From Amycolatopsis sp. MtRt-6 (GTDB lineage: Bacteria > Actinomycetota > Actinomycetes > Mycobacteriales > Pseudonocardiaceae), in assembly GCF_017308975.1 (NCBI RefSeq), contig NZ_JADWPD010000030.1, forward strand, positions 1 to 64,000: DNA of 64,000 nucleotides, written 5' to 3'. The notes under the pieces were generated by a model. That model was given only the letters and a program-made list of their open reading frames with translations. It had not been told where the DNA came from and did not search any database. The translations under genes and the position numbers were made by a program. Below are positions 34,572-43,324 of the stretch, piece by piece (the first letter of the stretch is position 1; each line of letters starts with the position of its first letter).

Positions 34572-36884
34572 ATGCCCGAACTGCCTCTCCCGCCGTCGCG
34601 GCGGTCCTTCCTCAAGCTCGGTGGCGCGGTCGGCGCCGGTGTGGCGCTGGGTGGGCTACGTCCCTTTGGTGCCAACGCCGAGGTGATCCGACCGGTCGGT
34701 GAGGAGCTCGTCCCCGACACGCGGGCCACCACGCTGTGGTACCCGTCGCCCGCGACCGAGAGCAAGCTCATCGAGCAGGGCCTGCCGATCGGCAATGGTC
34801 GGATCGGTGCGCTCGTCGGCGGTGACCCGGCCGCGGACTTCCTCTACCTCGCCGACGCGTCGCTGTGGACCGGCGGCCCCAACGACGTCCTCCAGGACGA
34901 CGGCCAGTTCCCCTACGAGACCGAGAAATTCGGCACGCTCGGCCTGCTCGCGAAGCTGCGGATCGCGGTGCCGGCGCACACCGGCGTCACGGACTACCGG
35001 CGCACCCTCGACCTCAGCAACGGCCTGGTCGTGATCACCTACCGGCACCAGGGCGTGCAGTACCGGCGCGAGTACTTCGCGAGCCACCCCGACGACGTCG
35101 TGGTGATCCGGCTCAGCGGCGGGCCCGTCACCGGCTCGGTGACGCTGGAACCGACCCGCGGCGAGCCGGCGGCCGGCGCGGGCGCGTTCACCGGCACGTT
35201 CCCCAACGGGCTGAAGTACGCGTGCAGCGTGACGACGTCCGGCGGGATCTCCTTCAGCGGGCAGCGCGAGGTCGTCGTCGTGCTCAGCGGCGGCACGAAC
35301 TACGTCCCCGACGCGGCGCGGAAGTTCCTCGACGCGGCGCTCGATCCACTCGCCCTGGCGAAGCGGAAGGCGGCGGCCGCGCTCGCGGTGGGCGGGCGCG
35401 TCCTGCGGGCCACCCACGTCGCCGGCTACCGGCGGCTGTACGACCGGATGAGCGTGGACCTGGGCCAGTCGCCGCCGGCGAAGCGGGCCCTGGACACGTG
35501 GTCGCGGCTGGTGGCCCGGCACGCCGAGCCGGGCGTCGCCGACCCGGAGCTGGAAGCGAGCTACCTGCAGTTCGGGCGGTACCTGACGATCACCGGGTCG
35601 CGCGACGGCCTGCCGATGGGCCTGCAGGGCCTGTGGCAGAACAACAACACGCCGGACTGGATGAGCGACTACCACACCGACATCAACGTCCAGATGAACT
35701 ACTGGCTGGCCGACCGCGCGGCGCTGCCGGAGAGCTTCACTGCCCTGGCCGACTACTGCCTCGCGCAGCTTCCCGTGTGGACGGACAGCACGAAACGGCT
35801 GTTCAACGACCCGCGCAACAGGTTCCGGAACACGAGCGGCAAGGTCGCCGGCTGGGCGGTCGCGTTCTCCACCAACATCTACGGCGGCTCCGGCTGGTGG
35901 TGGCACCCCGGCGGCAACGCGTGGCTGTGCAACTCGCTCTGGGAGCACTACGCCTTCACCCAGGACAAGGCGTACCTCGCCCGGATCTACCCGCTGCTCA
36001 GGGGAGCGGCCGAGTTCTGGGACGCGCGGCTGGTGCCGATGACCGTCGACGGCCGCGAAGTGCTCGTCGACGACCACGACTGGTCACCCGAGCACGGCCC
36101 GCAGGACGCCCGCGGGATCACCTACGCCCAGGAGATCGTCTGGGACCTGTTCGAGCACTACCGCGAAGCCGTCGCGGTCCTGGGCCGGGACCGCGCGTAC
36201 GGCGACCGGATCGGCGGGCTGCAGCAGAAGCTGTACCTGCCGAAGGTGAGCCCCACGACCGGCTGGCTCGAGGAGTGGATGTCGCCGGACAACCTCGGCG
36301 AGACCACGCACCGGCACCTGTCCCCGCTGATCGGCTTCTTCCCGGGCGACCGGATCGCGGCCGACACGGCCCCGCGCGAGCTGCTCGACGGCGTCCGGGC
36401 GTTGCTGGTCGCGCGCGGCATGGACAGCTACGGCTGGGCGACCGCGTGGCGCTCGGCGTGCTGGGCGCGGCTGAAGGACGCCGACCGCGCGTACCAGCTG
36501 CTGCTCACCGTGCTGCGGCCGTCGGTGAACAACGGCAACGGGACCGCGCCCAACTTCTTCGACATGTACAGCCAGGGCAGCTACGCGATCTTCCAGATCG
36601 ACGCGAACCTCGGCGCGCCCACCGCGATGCTGGAGATGCTGGTCCAGGCGCGGCCGGGGGTGCTGGAGCTGTTGCCGGCGTTGCCTTCGGCGTGGGCAGC
36701 GGCCGGCCGGGTGACCGGGATCGGCGCCCGTGGCGGGTTCACGGTCGACCTCTCCTGGCGCGACGGGAAGGTGACGCAGGCGGTGATCCGCAGCGTCGGC
36801 GGCACCCGGACGGAGGTGCGGGCCGGGACCTGGCGGCGCACGGTGACCCTGCGGCCCGGGGCGTCGGTCACGGTCCGGCCGTGA
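34572..36884 (+). CDS. GH95-family glycoside hydrolase (alpha-L-fucosidase-like), Tat-exported
   Basis: A 770-residue enzyme. The N-terminus has a twin-arginine signal (SRRSFLKLGGAVGAGVALGG), so it is exported folded. The body shows GH95 features: LPIGNGRIGALVGG and LADASLWTGGPND near the N-terminus; a central barrel with PMGLQGLWQNNNTPDWMSDYHTDIN and NYWLADRA; WAVAFSTNIYGGSGWWWHPGG; and DDHDWSPEHGPQDARGIT followed by HLSPLIGFFPGD. GH95 enzymes remove alpha-1,2-L-fucose or L-galactose. With the GH87 enzyme upstream it makes an extracellular polysaccharide-degrading pair, though each gene has its own promoter and the sugar specificity is inferred. Confidence 0.85.
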   Translation: MPELPLPPSRRSFLKLGGAVGAGVALGGLRPFGANAEVIRPVGEELVPDTRATTLWYPSPATESKLIEQGLPIGNGRIGALVGGDPAADFLYLADASLWTGGPNDVLQDDGQFPYETEKFGTLGLLAKLRIAVPAHTGVTDYRRTLDLSNGLVVITYRHQGVQYRREYFASHPDDVVVIRLSGGPVTGSVTLEPTRGEPAAGAGAFTGTFPNGLKYACSVTTSGGISFSGQREVVVVLSGGTNYVPDAARKFLDAALDPLALAKRKAAAALAVGGRVLRATHVAGYRRLYDRMSVDLGQSPPAKRALDTWSRLVARHAEPGVADPELEASYLQFGRYLTITGSRDGLPMGLQGLWQNNNTPDWMSDYHTDINVQMNYWLADRAALPESFTALADYCLAQLPVWTDSTKRLFNDPRNRFRNTSGKVAGWAVAFSTNIYGGSGWWWHPGGNAWLCNSLWEHYAFTQDKAYLARIYPLLRGAAEFWDARLVPMTVDGREVLVDDHDWSPEHGPQDARGITYAQEIVWDLFEHYREAVAVLGRDRAYGDRIGGLQQKLYLPKVSPTTGWLEEWMSPDNLGETTHRHLSPLIGFFPGDRIAADTAPRELLDGVRALLVARGMDSYGWATAWRSACWARLKDADRAYQLLLTVLRPSVNNGNGTAPNFFDMYSQGSYAIFQIDANLGAPTAMLEMLVQARPGVLELLPALPSAWAAAGRVTGIGARGGFTVDLSWRDGKVTQAVIRSVGGTRTEVRAGTWRRTVTLRPGASVTVRP

Positions 36885-37053
36885 ACGTCGTCGCGGGCGG
36901 GGCACCCCGGCGTGGCGGGGCGGGGAACAACGCGGTCCACAGGGCCTTCCACGACTTGGCCGGCGGCCGTTCCCGCACCACCGGCAGCGGGCGCGGCCCG
37001 GCCCGGTAGTCCATCTCCATCCGCACCCAGTCGTGGATCCAGTCGCCTCGCAT
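36868..37053 (-). CDS. Small hypothetical protein (61 aa)
   Basis: I do not recognise a family. The product begins MRGDWIHDWVRMEMDYRAGP and ends with Pro/Arg-rich sequence. The ATG at 37053 is preceded by AAAGGAG at 6-bp spacing, good evidence for translation. Its 3' end overlaps the convergent GH95 gene by 17 bp. It is charged and soluble, with no membrane segment. Confidence 0.55.
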   Translation of the reverse strand: MRGDWIHDWVRMEMDYRAGPRPLPVVRERPPAKSWKALWTALFPAPPRRGAPPATTFTAGP

Positions 37054-37162
37054 GGCGGCTCCTTTCGTCGTGGAGCCCACGATCGTCCTGAGGGGCGGGC
37101 GGCCGCATCGGGTGATCACGCAGTCCGGCGCCGGCCGGCCCCTTACCCGCTATCGTGGCCGG

Positions 37163-37563
37163 GTGGCCGCGACGACGTACCTGTTCGTGCCCGGCGACCG
37201 GCCCGATCGCTTCGGCAAGGCGCCGGCAAGCGGCGCCGACGTCGTGATCCTCGACATCGAGGACGCGGTCGCCCCGGCGGGTAAGGACTCCGCGCGCGGC
37301 GGCGGGGGAATGGTTCTCGACGGTGCGGATCAACGCGCCGGGCACGCCGCGGACGCGGAGCCGGTGGCCGCGCGCGGTGTGCCGGTGCTGGTGCCGAAGG
37401 CCGAGACACCGAGGTGGTCGCCCTCGTCGAGACCGCCCGCGGGGTCGAACGCGCCGGCGAGCCGGCGGCGGTGCCGTCGGTGACGCGGAGGACGTCCGTT
37501 GTGGACGGCCGGATGGTGGACAAGCCGGTGCTCGCCCGGGCCCGGCACATCCTGGGGGAGTGA
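37163..37563 (+). pseudogene. Decayed citE-like gene (HpcH/HpaI aldolase family)
   Basis: Starts well (TYLFVPGDRPDRFGKAPASG, then DVVILDIEDAVAPAGKDSAR), which is the N-terminus of CitE/malyl-CoA-lyase-like proteins. After that the homology hops frames: TVRINAPGTP in one, ARGVPVLVPKAE in the first again, and EVVALVETARGVERAGE ... VVDGRMVDKPVLARARHILGE in a third. About 400 bp remain of a gene that is normally about 800 bp, so there are several frameshifts and internal deletions. A promoter-like TATCGT lies 6 bp before the GTG at 37163. It neighbours a CoA-transferase gene, so both may once have served one CoA-thioester pathway. Confidence 0.8.
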
Positions 37564-37566
37564 ACC

Positions 37567-37886
37567 GTGCCGCACCGGATCGAGCTGCGCCGGCTGCACC
37601 GCAGCGCGCCCACCACGAGCGGAACTTCGACGCGTCGCACACGCGGATCATCACGGTCGACGGCCACGACGCCGGAGTGCTGACCGTCCTCGACGGCGGC
37701 CCGGAAGTGGTCCTCGGCCTGATCGAGATCGACCCGGCGTACCAAAGCCGCGGCATCGGCGGCCACGTCGTCCGGGCGCTGGCCGACGAAGCGGCGTCAC
37801 GCGCCCAGGATGTCGTGCGGCTGGGCTTCGTCGAAACCGGCCGTCCGCGCGAGCACAAGATCGCCCTGCGCTACACCGCGCCCTGA
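37567..37886 (+). pseudogene. Decayed GNAT acetyltransferase gene
   Basis: It begins VPHRIELRRLHRS in one frame and continues RNFDASHTRIITVDGHDAG ... LIEIDPAYQSRGIGGHVVRAL in another, the acetyl-CoA binding motif of GNAT proteins. The end reads VVRLGFVETG, where the usual segment of about 15-20 residues between VRL and the ERLGF region has been lost. So there is one frameshift and at least two internal deletions. It lies 3 bp after the citE remnant and overlaps the 3' end of the CoA-transferase gene. Confidence 0.7.
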
Positions 37887-39046
37887 CCGCGCAGGGCCGC
37901 CGGGTCGAAGCCGAACTCCGCCAGGACCGCGTCGGTGTGCTCGCCCAGTGCCGGGACCGGGGCCATCCGGGGTGCGCGGCCCGGGACGGTGATCGGGGGC
38001 AGCGTGGCGCGGATCGGCCCGGCGGGCGTCGGCACCTGCGCGAACCGGTCGCGGGCGGTGAGCTGCGGGTGCGCCAGGACGCCGGGCAGGTCGCGGCGGC
38101 GGGCGTGGGCGATCCGGCCCGCGCCCAGCCGTGCCGCCAGCTCGGGGCCGGTGAGTGTCGCGAAGATCGCGTCGATCTCGCCCTCGAGCGCGGCCCGGTT
38201 CGCCACGCGGGCGCTGCCCGTCGCGAACCGCGGGTCGGTGACCCAGTCCGGCCGGGCGACGGCGTGCTCGCAGAACGCCGCCCACTCGCGGTCGTTCTGC
38301 ACCGCCAGGACCACCTCGGTCCCGTCACCCGCGGCGAAGGTGCCGTAGGGCGCGATCGCGGCGTGGCTGGTGCCCGTCCGCGGCGGCGGTGTCCCGCCGT
38401 AACCGGCGTAGTAGAGCGGAAAGCCCATCCACTCGACCAGCGAGTCGAACAGGCTGACCTCGAGCTCGGTGCCCAGCCCCGTGCGTTCGCGGTCGTACAG
38501 CGCGGACAGGATCCCGGAGAAGGCGTACATGCCGGCCCCGATGTCCGCGGCGGGGATGCCGCTCTTGGTCGGCTCGGCCGCGGACCCGGTGACCGAAACC
38601 AGCCCGGCTTCGGACTGGATGAGCAGGTCGTACGCCTTCGCGTCGCGGTACGGGCCGGTCGAGCCGTACCCGGACACCGAGCAGGTGATCAGGCGCGGCC
38701 GGGTGGCGCGCACGGCCGCCGCGCCGAGGCCGAGCCGCTCGGCGACGCCGGGTGCGAAGTTCTGCACGAACACGTCGGCGCGGTCCAGCAGGGCGGCCAT
38801 GACACCGGGTGCGGCGGCGCTCTTGAGGTCGAGCGTGACGCTCTCCTTCGACCGGTTGAGCCAGACGAAGTGGCTGGAGAGACCGTGCACGGTTTCGTCG
38901 TAGGCGCGGGCGAAGTCGCCGCTGCCCGGTCGCTCGATCTTGAGGACACGGGCCCCGAGGTCGGCCAGGTGCCGGGTGGCCAGCGGCGCGGCGACCGCCT
39001 GTTCGCAGGACACGACCGTGACGCCGTCGAGGGGCAGGGAACGCAT
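37871..39046 (-). CDS. CaiB/BaiF family CoA-transferase
   Basis: A 391-residue class III CoA-transferase that moves CoA between carboxylic acids. The N-terminal signature is DGVTVVSCEQAVAAPLATRHLADLGARV, with VLKIERPGSGDFAR following. The catalytic Asp is in GIPAADIGAGMYAFSGIL, the position of Asp169 in formyl-CoA transferase. The ATG at 39046 (MRSLPLDG) fits the family start. It is divergent from a LacI-type regulator across a 132-bp spacer, which probably controls it. The acid substrate is unknown. Confidence 0.88.
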   Translation of the reverse strand: MRSLPLDGVTVVSCEQAVAAPLATRHLADLGARVLKIERPGSGDFARAYDETVHGLSSHFVWLNRSKESVTLDLKSAAAPGVMAALLDRADVFVQNFAPGVAERLGLGAAAVRATRPRLITCSVSGYGSTGPYRDAKAYDLLIQSEAGLVSVTGSAAEPTKSGIPAADIGAGMYAFSGILSALYDRERTGLGTELEVSLFDSLVEWMGFPLYYAGYGGTPPPRTGTSHAAIAPYGTFAAGDGTEVVLAVQNDREWAAFCEHAVARPDWVTDPRFATGSARVANRAALEGEIDAIFATLTGPELAARLGAGRIAHARRRDLPGVLAHPQLTARDRFAQVPTPAGPIRATLPPITVPGRAPRMAPVPALGEHTDAVLAEFGFDPAALRGQGAV

Positions 39047-39178
39047 GGCCGCATCCTGCCACCCGCCGCCGGTAAGGCCGGGCCGGATCCGCTGGAGTTT
39101 CGGGCAAAACCGTTGACGCGTCCGGAAGCGGGCTTGCACTCTGAATCGATCAGCTGACCCCGGCGAGCGAGGTACCCG

Positions 39179-40021
39179 ATGGGCAGGGTCCGGCAGACCG
39201 ACATCGCGCGCGCGGCCGGGGTTTCGCAGGCGACGGTGTCCGTCGTCCTGGGCGGCAACCGCACCGGGGTCCGGCTGGCGGAGTCGACGCGGCTGCGGGT
39301 GCTGGAAGCGGCGCGGCAGCTCGGTTACGCCGATCCACTGGGGAAACGGGCGGCGCACACCGGCCTCTTCGGCATTTGCGCCGCCGGCCCGGCGTTCGAG
39401 GCGCACCAGCCGGTCCTGGCCGGCATCGAAGCCGAAGCGGCGGCGCTCGGCAAGGACCTGATCATGTTCACCGCCTCCGGCCGCGCCCGGCTCGCCGACG
39501 GCTGCCTGTTCCTCGGCGGTCCCGTTCCCGCGGAGCTGCTCGCCACCGGCTTCCCGGTCGTCCACATCGGACGGCTCGCGGAGCCGGGCAGCCGCGTTTC
39601 GTGGGTCGACGCGGACTACGCGTCGGCGTCGGCCGAAGTGCTCGCCCGGCTGAGGCGCGCCGGACACCGGCGGATCCGCCGGCTGCGCGCCCCGGCCGGA
39701 ACCCTCGACGCGGCGACGGTCCGCGGCTGGCTCGACGAGGGCGCGACGGCGCTGGTGGTCGACGAGGCGGTGTTCGCCGCGGCGCACCGGGCCTTGCGCG
39801 CCGCGGGGGTCGAGGTCCCCGGCGACCTCTCCCTGGCGGTCCTCGGCCGGCCGCCGTCCGGGACGGCGGGCCCGGAGATCAGCGGCTTCGAGGTGCCCTG
39901 GCGGGCCCTCGGCCGCGAGGCGGTGCGGCTGCTGGCGTCCGTCGTGGCCACCGGGGCAGGCGAGCACCGGCTGCTCACCTGCCCACCGGTGGCCGGGGCG
40001 ACGATCGCGCCCCTTGCCTGA
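39179..40021 (+). CDS. LacI-family regulator (short form)
   Basis: A 280-residue regulator with the LacI helix-turn-helix RQTDIARAAGVSQATVSVVL (residues 5-24) and the LGYADPLGKRAAHTGLFG hinge. The effector domain is about 50 residues shorter than usual: the middle (FTASGRARLADGCLFLGGP) is compressed, yet the C-terminus (VPGDLSLAVLGRP, EVPWRALGREAVRLL) is intact and the frame is clean. Divergence from the CoA-transferase gene makes that gene its likely target. Confidence 0.82.
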   Translation: MGRVRQTDIARAAGVSQATVSVVLGGNRTGVRLAESTRLRVLEAARQLGYADPLGKRAAHTGLFGICAAGPAFEAHQPVLAGIEAEAAALGKDLIMFTASGRARLADGCLFLGGPVPAELLATGFPVVHIGRLAEPGSRVSWVDADYASASAEVLARLRRAGHRRIRRLRAPAGTLDAATVRGWLDEGATALVVDEAVFAAAHRALRAAGVEVPGDLSLAVLGRPPSGTAGPEISGFEVPWRALGREAVRLLASVVATGAGEHRLLTCPPVAGATIAPLA

Positions 40022-40025
40022 AGCT

Positions 40026-40634
40026 TCAGGACAGGGCGCCGTTGTAGTCGGGCAGCTTGAAGGTCCGCTCGGCGTGGCCGCCGTCGAGGTCGGTCAGGTT
40101 GTTGCCGATGTTCGCGACGATGGTGTAGCCGGCCTGCTCGATGGCGATCCGGGCCTTGGTCTTGTTGGTCTGCACCGGGTCGAAGTTGAACAGGGGACGC
40201 AGGTAGAGCCCGTCGGTCGGGTACCCGACCGCCTTGAGGTTCCCCTCGGTCGGCCACCGGATCACTTCGGTGCGGTCGCTGACGAACAGGACCGCGGCGC
40301 CTTTGGCCTTGGCGAGCTCGGCGAGCGCGAGGACCGGCTTGATCGCCGGCGTCGTGAACGCGGGGTTGTAGTGGGTCTCAAGGCTGGTGTTGTCGATGTC
40401 GAGCACGATCGCGTTCCGGCCACCGGGCACGGCGAGCCGCTGCTCGAGGTAGGCGGCGGCCGGGGTGGTGACCGCGGTGACGTCGGCGATCCAGGTGGCA
40501 TAACTTGGCGCGGCGGCCGCCACCGCGGTGGACGTGGCGGCAGGCTGGGCATCGGCGGTGCCGGCGCTGCCGAGCAGCAACAGGGCGGCGGAAGCGGTGC
40601 CGGCCACGGCGAGGCGGGCTTTCGAGGGTGACAT
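40026..40634 (-). CDS. Secreted HAD-superfamily acid phosphatase
   Basis: A 202-residue exported protein. The signal peptide is MSPSKARLAVAGTASAALLL with cleavage after TADA. The HAD motif I DIDNTSLE (D-x-D-x-T), motif II LFVSDRTE and the later Asp in NIGNNLTDLDGG match subfamily IIIB acid phosphatases (class B/plant type). It probably dephosphorylates organic phosphates outside the membrane. It converges with the LacI gene, whose stop lies 4 bp from its own. Confidence 0.85.
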   Translation of the reverse strand: MSPSKARLAVAGTASAALLLLGSAGTADAQPAATSTAVAAAAPSYATWIADVTAVTTPAAAYLEQRLAVPGGRNAIVLDIDNTSLETHYNPAFTTPAIKPVLALAELAKAKGAAVLFVSDRTEVIRWPTEGNLKAVGYPTDGLYLRPLFNFDPVQTNKTKARIAIEQAGYTIVANIGNNLTDLDGGHAERTFKLPDYNGALS

Positions 40635-40720
40635 GGCTGTCAGTTCACCAGCCGGTCGGGGCGAAAGATACCGACGAGTAGCCGAATTTGTTTCATGTTC
40701 GACTCGTCGTCATGAAATGG

Positions 40721-40754
40721 CGAGGGCCCCGCCCCGATGAGGACGGGGCCCTCG
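40721..40754 (-). terminator. Terminator hairpin after the solute-binding lipoprotein gene
   Basis: A perfect 11-bp stem, CGAGGGCCCCG (40721-40731) and CGGGGCCCTCG (40744-40754), lies 30 bp past the stop of the minus-strand gene. Confidence 0.7.
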
Positions 40755-40783
40755 GTATCTCCCCGCCGCGCGTGCGCGGTGGG

Positions 40784-41779
40784 TCAGGGGTGAACCTGCT
40801 GCACGATCAGGTTGGCGGCGTCGAGTCGCTCCGGCAAGGCGCCGAGTTCGTGCAACTTGTCCGAGACCCGCTGGATCGGCAGAACCTCCAGCGTGGAGAC
40901 GTAGTGCGGCAGGGTTACGAGTGCCGCCGTCCGTTCGGTGACCTTGGTGTACTTGGGCAGTAGTGGCCGGATGTTGTCGAGGTTCGAGTTGGTGTCGCGC
41001 GTGGCCCTCAGCATGGCGAGCTGAAAGGCGGCCATCGTGTTCTTGTTCTTCTCCGCCCACTTCGCCGTGGCGGCGAAGCCGGTGATCGGGAAGTCTTTCG
41101 TGCTGCCGGAAGCGACGTCCACAATCGGCGTGGCGCCCATCGAGTTCGATGCCTCGGTCTGGAAGGGCTCGGGCATGTACGCCGCGTCGACCTGGTTGTC
41201 CTTCAGTGCCGCCGCCATGTTCGGCAGGAGCACCGGCACCCATTTGACGGTCGAGTAGTCGACGCCGTGGTCCCGCATCATCGACCGGGTCAGGATGTCC
41301 GAGGCGGCGTTCTTCGACGTGATGGCGATGCGCTTGCCCGGCAGGTCTTCGACCGACTTGACGGGCGAATTCGGAGCGACCATCAGCTGGTTGCTCTTCG
41401 GGCTCGCCGAGGTGGCGCCGGCCACCAGCCGGAGGTCGACCGCCTTGCTCTGCTGCGCGATGAAGAACAGCGGGTAGGTGGTCAGTGCGATGTCCGCCTC
41501 GCCGTTGATCACCTTGCCCTGGGACGCCGCACCGCTGTCGGCGTTCTCGGCTTTCACGTCCAGACCCACGGCCCTGAAGTAGCCCTCGTCCAGCGCCTTC
41601 CAGAACGGCACGAGGTCCACGCTCACCAACGTCGCGACCTTGATGGAGGTCTTCTCCAGGGCGCCGGACCCGCCGCCGGCCGGCTCGTCGTCGGCCCCGC
41701 CCAGCGCGGAACACCCGCTGACTCCGATCATGGCCGCGAAAGCCATGCAGCACACCATTTTCCAACGTCTGACAGTCAT
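40784..41779 (-). CDS. ABC-transporter solute-binding lipoprotein (NMT1/SsuA-like)
   Basis: A 331-residue lipoprotein with signal MTVRRWKMVCCMAFAAMIG and lipobox GVSGC. The body (IKVATLVSVDLVPFWKALDEGYFRAVGLDVKA, NGEADIALTTYPLFF, KSVEDLPGKRIAITSKNAAS, VDAAYMPEPFQ) is the NMT1/SsuA/ThiY type that binds sulfonates, nitrate, taurine or pyrimidine precursors. I start at 41779, not 41812, because that gives a compact signal peptide. No permease or ATPase gene is adjacent, so it is an orphan or works with components elsewhere. Confidence 0.85.
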   Translation of the reverse strand: MTVRRWKMVCCMAFAAMIGVSGCSALGGADDEPAGGGSGALEKTSIKVATLVSVDLVPFWKALDEGYFRAVGLDVKAENADSGAASQGKVINGEADIALTTYPLFFIAQQSKAVDLRLVAGATSASPKSNQLMVAPNSPVKSVEDLPGKRIAITSKNAASDILTRSMMRDHGVDYSTVKWVPVLLPNMAAALKDNQVDAAYMPEPFQTEASNSMGATPIVDVASGSTKDFPITGFAATAKWAEKNKNTMAAFQLAMLRATRDTNSNLDNIRPLLPKYTKVTERTAALVTLPHYVSTLEVLPIQRVSDKLHELGALPERLDAANLIVQQVHP

Positions 41780-41814
41780 GTTTCTGCCTTTTCGTGTGGT
41801 GGGACGGGGCATGC

Positions 41815-41854
41815 GCGCGGATCTCGGGTGCTGTCGCTCACCCGAGGTCCGCGC
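41815..41854. promoter_or_regulatory. Inverted repeat in the divergent 41.8-42.0 kb spacer
   Basis: 15-nt arms at 41815-41829 and 41840-41854 (GCGCGGATCTCGGGT and its complement with one mismatch) flank a 10-nt loop, 36-75 bp upstream of the lipoprotein start. It could be an operator or a hairpin in that gene's leader. Confidence 0.45.
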
Positions 41855-42001
41855 CGATGGCGCTCATTTCCGTGACAAGGCTAGAGCGCCGGCCAGGTGG
41901 AGAACGGCGCTTCGGCCTCGCGACCGGACAGGATGCGGGGGAGAACCGCCGAGCAGGCGCGCAGCCAGCGCACCCGGCCATCCGGGTGATAGGAATGGCC
42001 G

Positions 42002-43324
42002 GTGACCGAACCGAACCTGATCGAAGCCGCCGCGGCCGAGGCCGTCACGCTGACCAGTGAGCTCATCCGCATCGACACGACCAACACCGGCGATCCCGAC
42101 ACGCTGGTCGGCGAGCGGGCGGCGGCCGAGTACGTCGCGGAGAAGCTGACCGACGCCGGGTACGAGATCACCTACGTCGAGTCGGGTGGGAAGAACCGGC
42201 ACAACGTGATCGTCCGGCTCGAAGGGGCCGACCGGTCCCGGGGTGCCCTGCTGATCCACGGTCACCTCGACGCCGTGCCCGCCGATCCGTCGGAGTGGTC
42301 GGTCCACCCCTTCTCCGGGGCGATCCAGGACGACTACGTCTGGGGGCGCGGCGCGGTCGACATGAAGGACATGTGCGGGATGGCGCTCGCGCTGGCCCGG
42401 CACTACAAGATGCACAACGTCGTGCCGCCGCGCGACCTGGTCTTCGCCTTCCTGGCCGACGAGGAGGCCGGCGGCCACTACGGCGCGCAGTGGCTGGTCG
42501 AGAACCGCCCCGAGCTGTTCGAAGGCGTCACCGAGGCGATCAGCGAGGTCGGCGGCTTCTCGATCACGCTCAAGGACGACGTCCGCGCCTACCTCATCGA
42601 GACGGCGGAGAAGGGCATCCGCTGGATGAAGCTGCGTGTGCGCGGCACCGCCGGGCACGGCTCGATGATCCACCGCGACAACGCCGTCACGAAGCTGGCC
42701 GAGGCCGTGGCCAAGCTCGGCAACCACCGCTTCCCGCTCGTGCTCACCGACTCGGTCCGGGAGTTCCTCGCCGGCGTCACCGAGATCACCGGGTGGGACT
42801 TCCCCGAGGACGACCTGGAGGGCTCGGTCGCCAAGCTGGGCAACATCTCGCGGATGATCGGCGCGACGCTGCGCGACACGGCCAACCCGACCATGCTCAC
42901 CGCCGGGTACAAGTCGAACGTCATCCCGTCGGTCGCCGAGGCGGCGGTCGACTGCCGGATCCTGCCCGGGCGCCTGGAGGCCTTCGACCGCGAGCTCGAC
43001 GAGCTGCTCGGCCCGGACATCGAGAAGGAGTGGATGGAGCTCCCGCCGGTCGAGACGACCTTCGACGGCGCGCTCGTCGACGCCATGAGCGCCGCCGTGC
43101 TGGCCGAGGACCCGGGGGCGAAGACGCTGCCGTACATGCTCTCCGGCGGGACCGACGCGAAGTCGTTCCAGCAGCTCGGCATCCGCAACTTCGGCTTCGC
43201 GCCGCTCAAGCTGCCGGCCGACCTCGACTTCTCGGCGCTGTTCCACGGCGTCGACGAGCGGGTCCCGGTCGAGGCGCTGAAGTTCGGCACCCGCGTGCTG
43301 GACCGGTTCCTGCGCACCAGCTGA
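42002..43324 (+). CDS. M20-family metallopeptidase/deacylase
   Basis: A 440-residue zinc hydrolase of the M20 (ArgE/DapE/CPG2) family. Metal and catalytic residues are visible in LLIHGHLDAVP (His, Asp), GRGAVDMKDMCG (bridging Asp), FLADEEAGG (catalytic Glu, metal Glu) and the late His in SALFHGVDERVP. The dimerisation domain contains VRGTAGHGSM. GTG start at 42002. Its stop overlaps the next gene's ATG, so the two are coupled. The natural substrate (N-acyl amino acid or dipeptide) is not determined. Confidence 0.88.
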   Translation: MTEPNLIEAAAAEAVTLTSELIRIDTTNTGDPDTLVGERAAAEYVAEKLTDAGYEITYVESGGKNRHNVIVRLEGADRSRGALLIHGHLDAVPADPSEWSVHPFSGAIQDDYVWGRGAVDMKDMCGMALALARHYKMHNVVPPRDLVFAFLADEEAGGHYGAQWLVENRPELFEGVTEAISEVGGFSITLKDDVRAYLIETAEKGIRWMKLRVRGTAGHGSMIHRDNAVTKLAEAVAKLGNHRFPLVLTDSVREFLAGVTEITGWDFPEDDLEGSVAKLGNISRMIGATLRDTANPTMLTAGYKSNVIPSVAEAAVDCRILPGRLEAFDRELDELLGPDIEKEWMELPPVETTFDGALVDAMSAAVLAEDPGAKTLPYMLSGGTDAKSFQQLGIRNFGFAPLKLPADLDFSALFHGVDERVPVEALKFGTRVLDRFLRTS

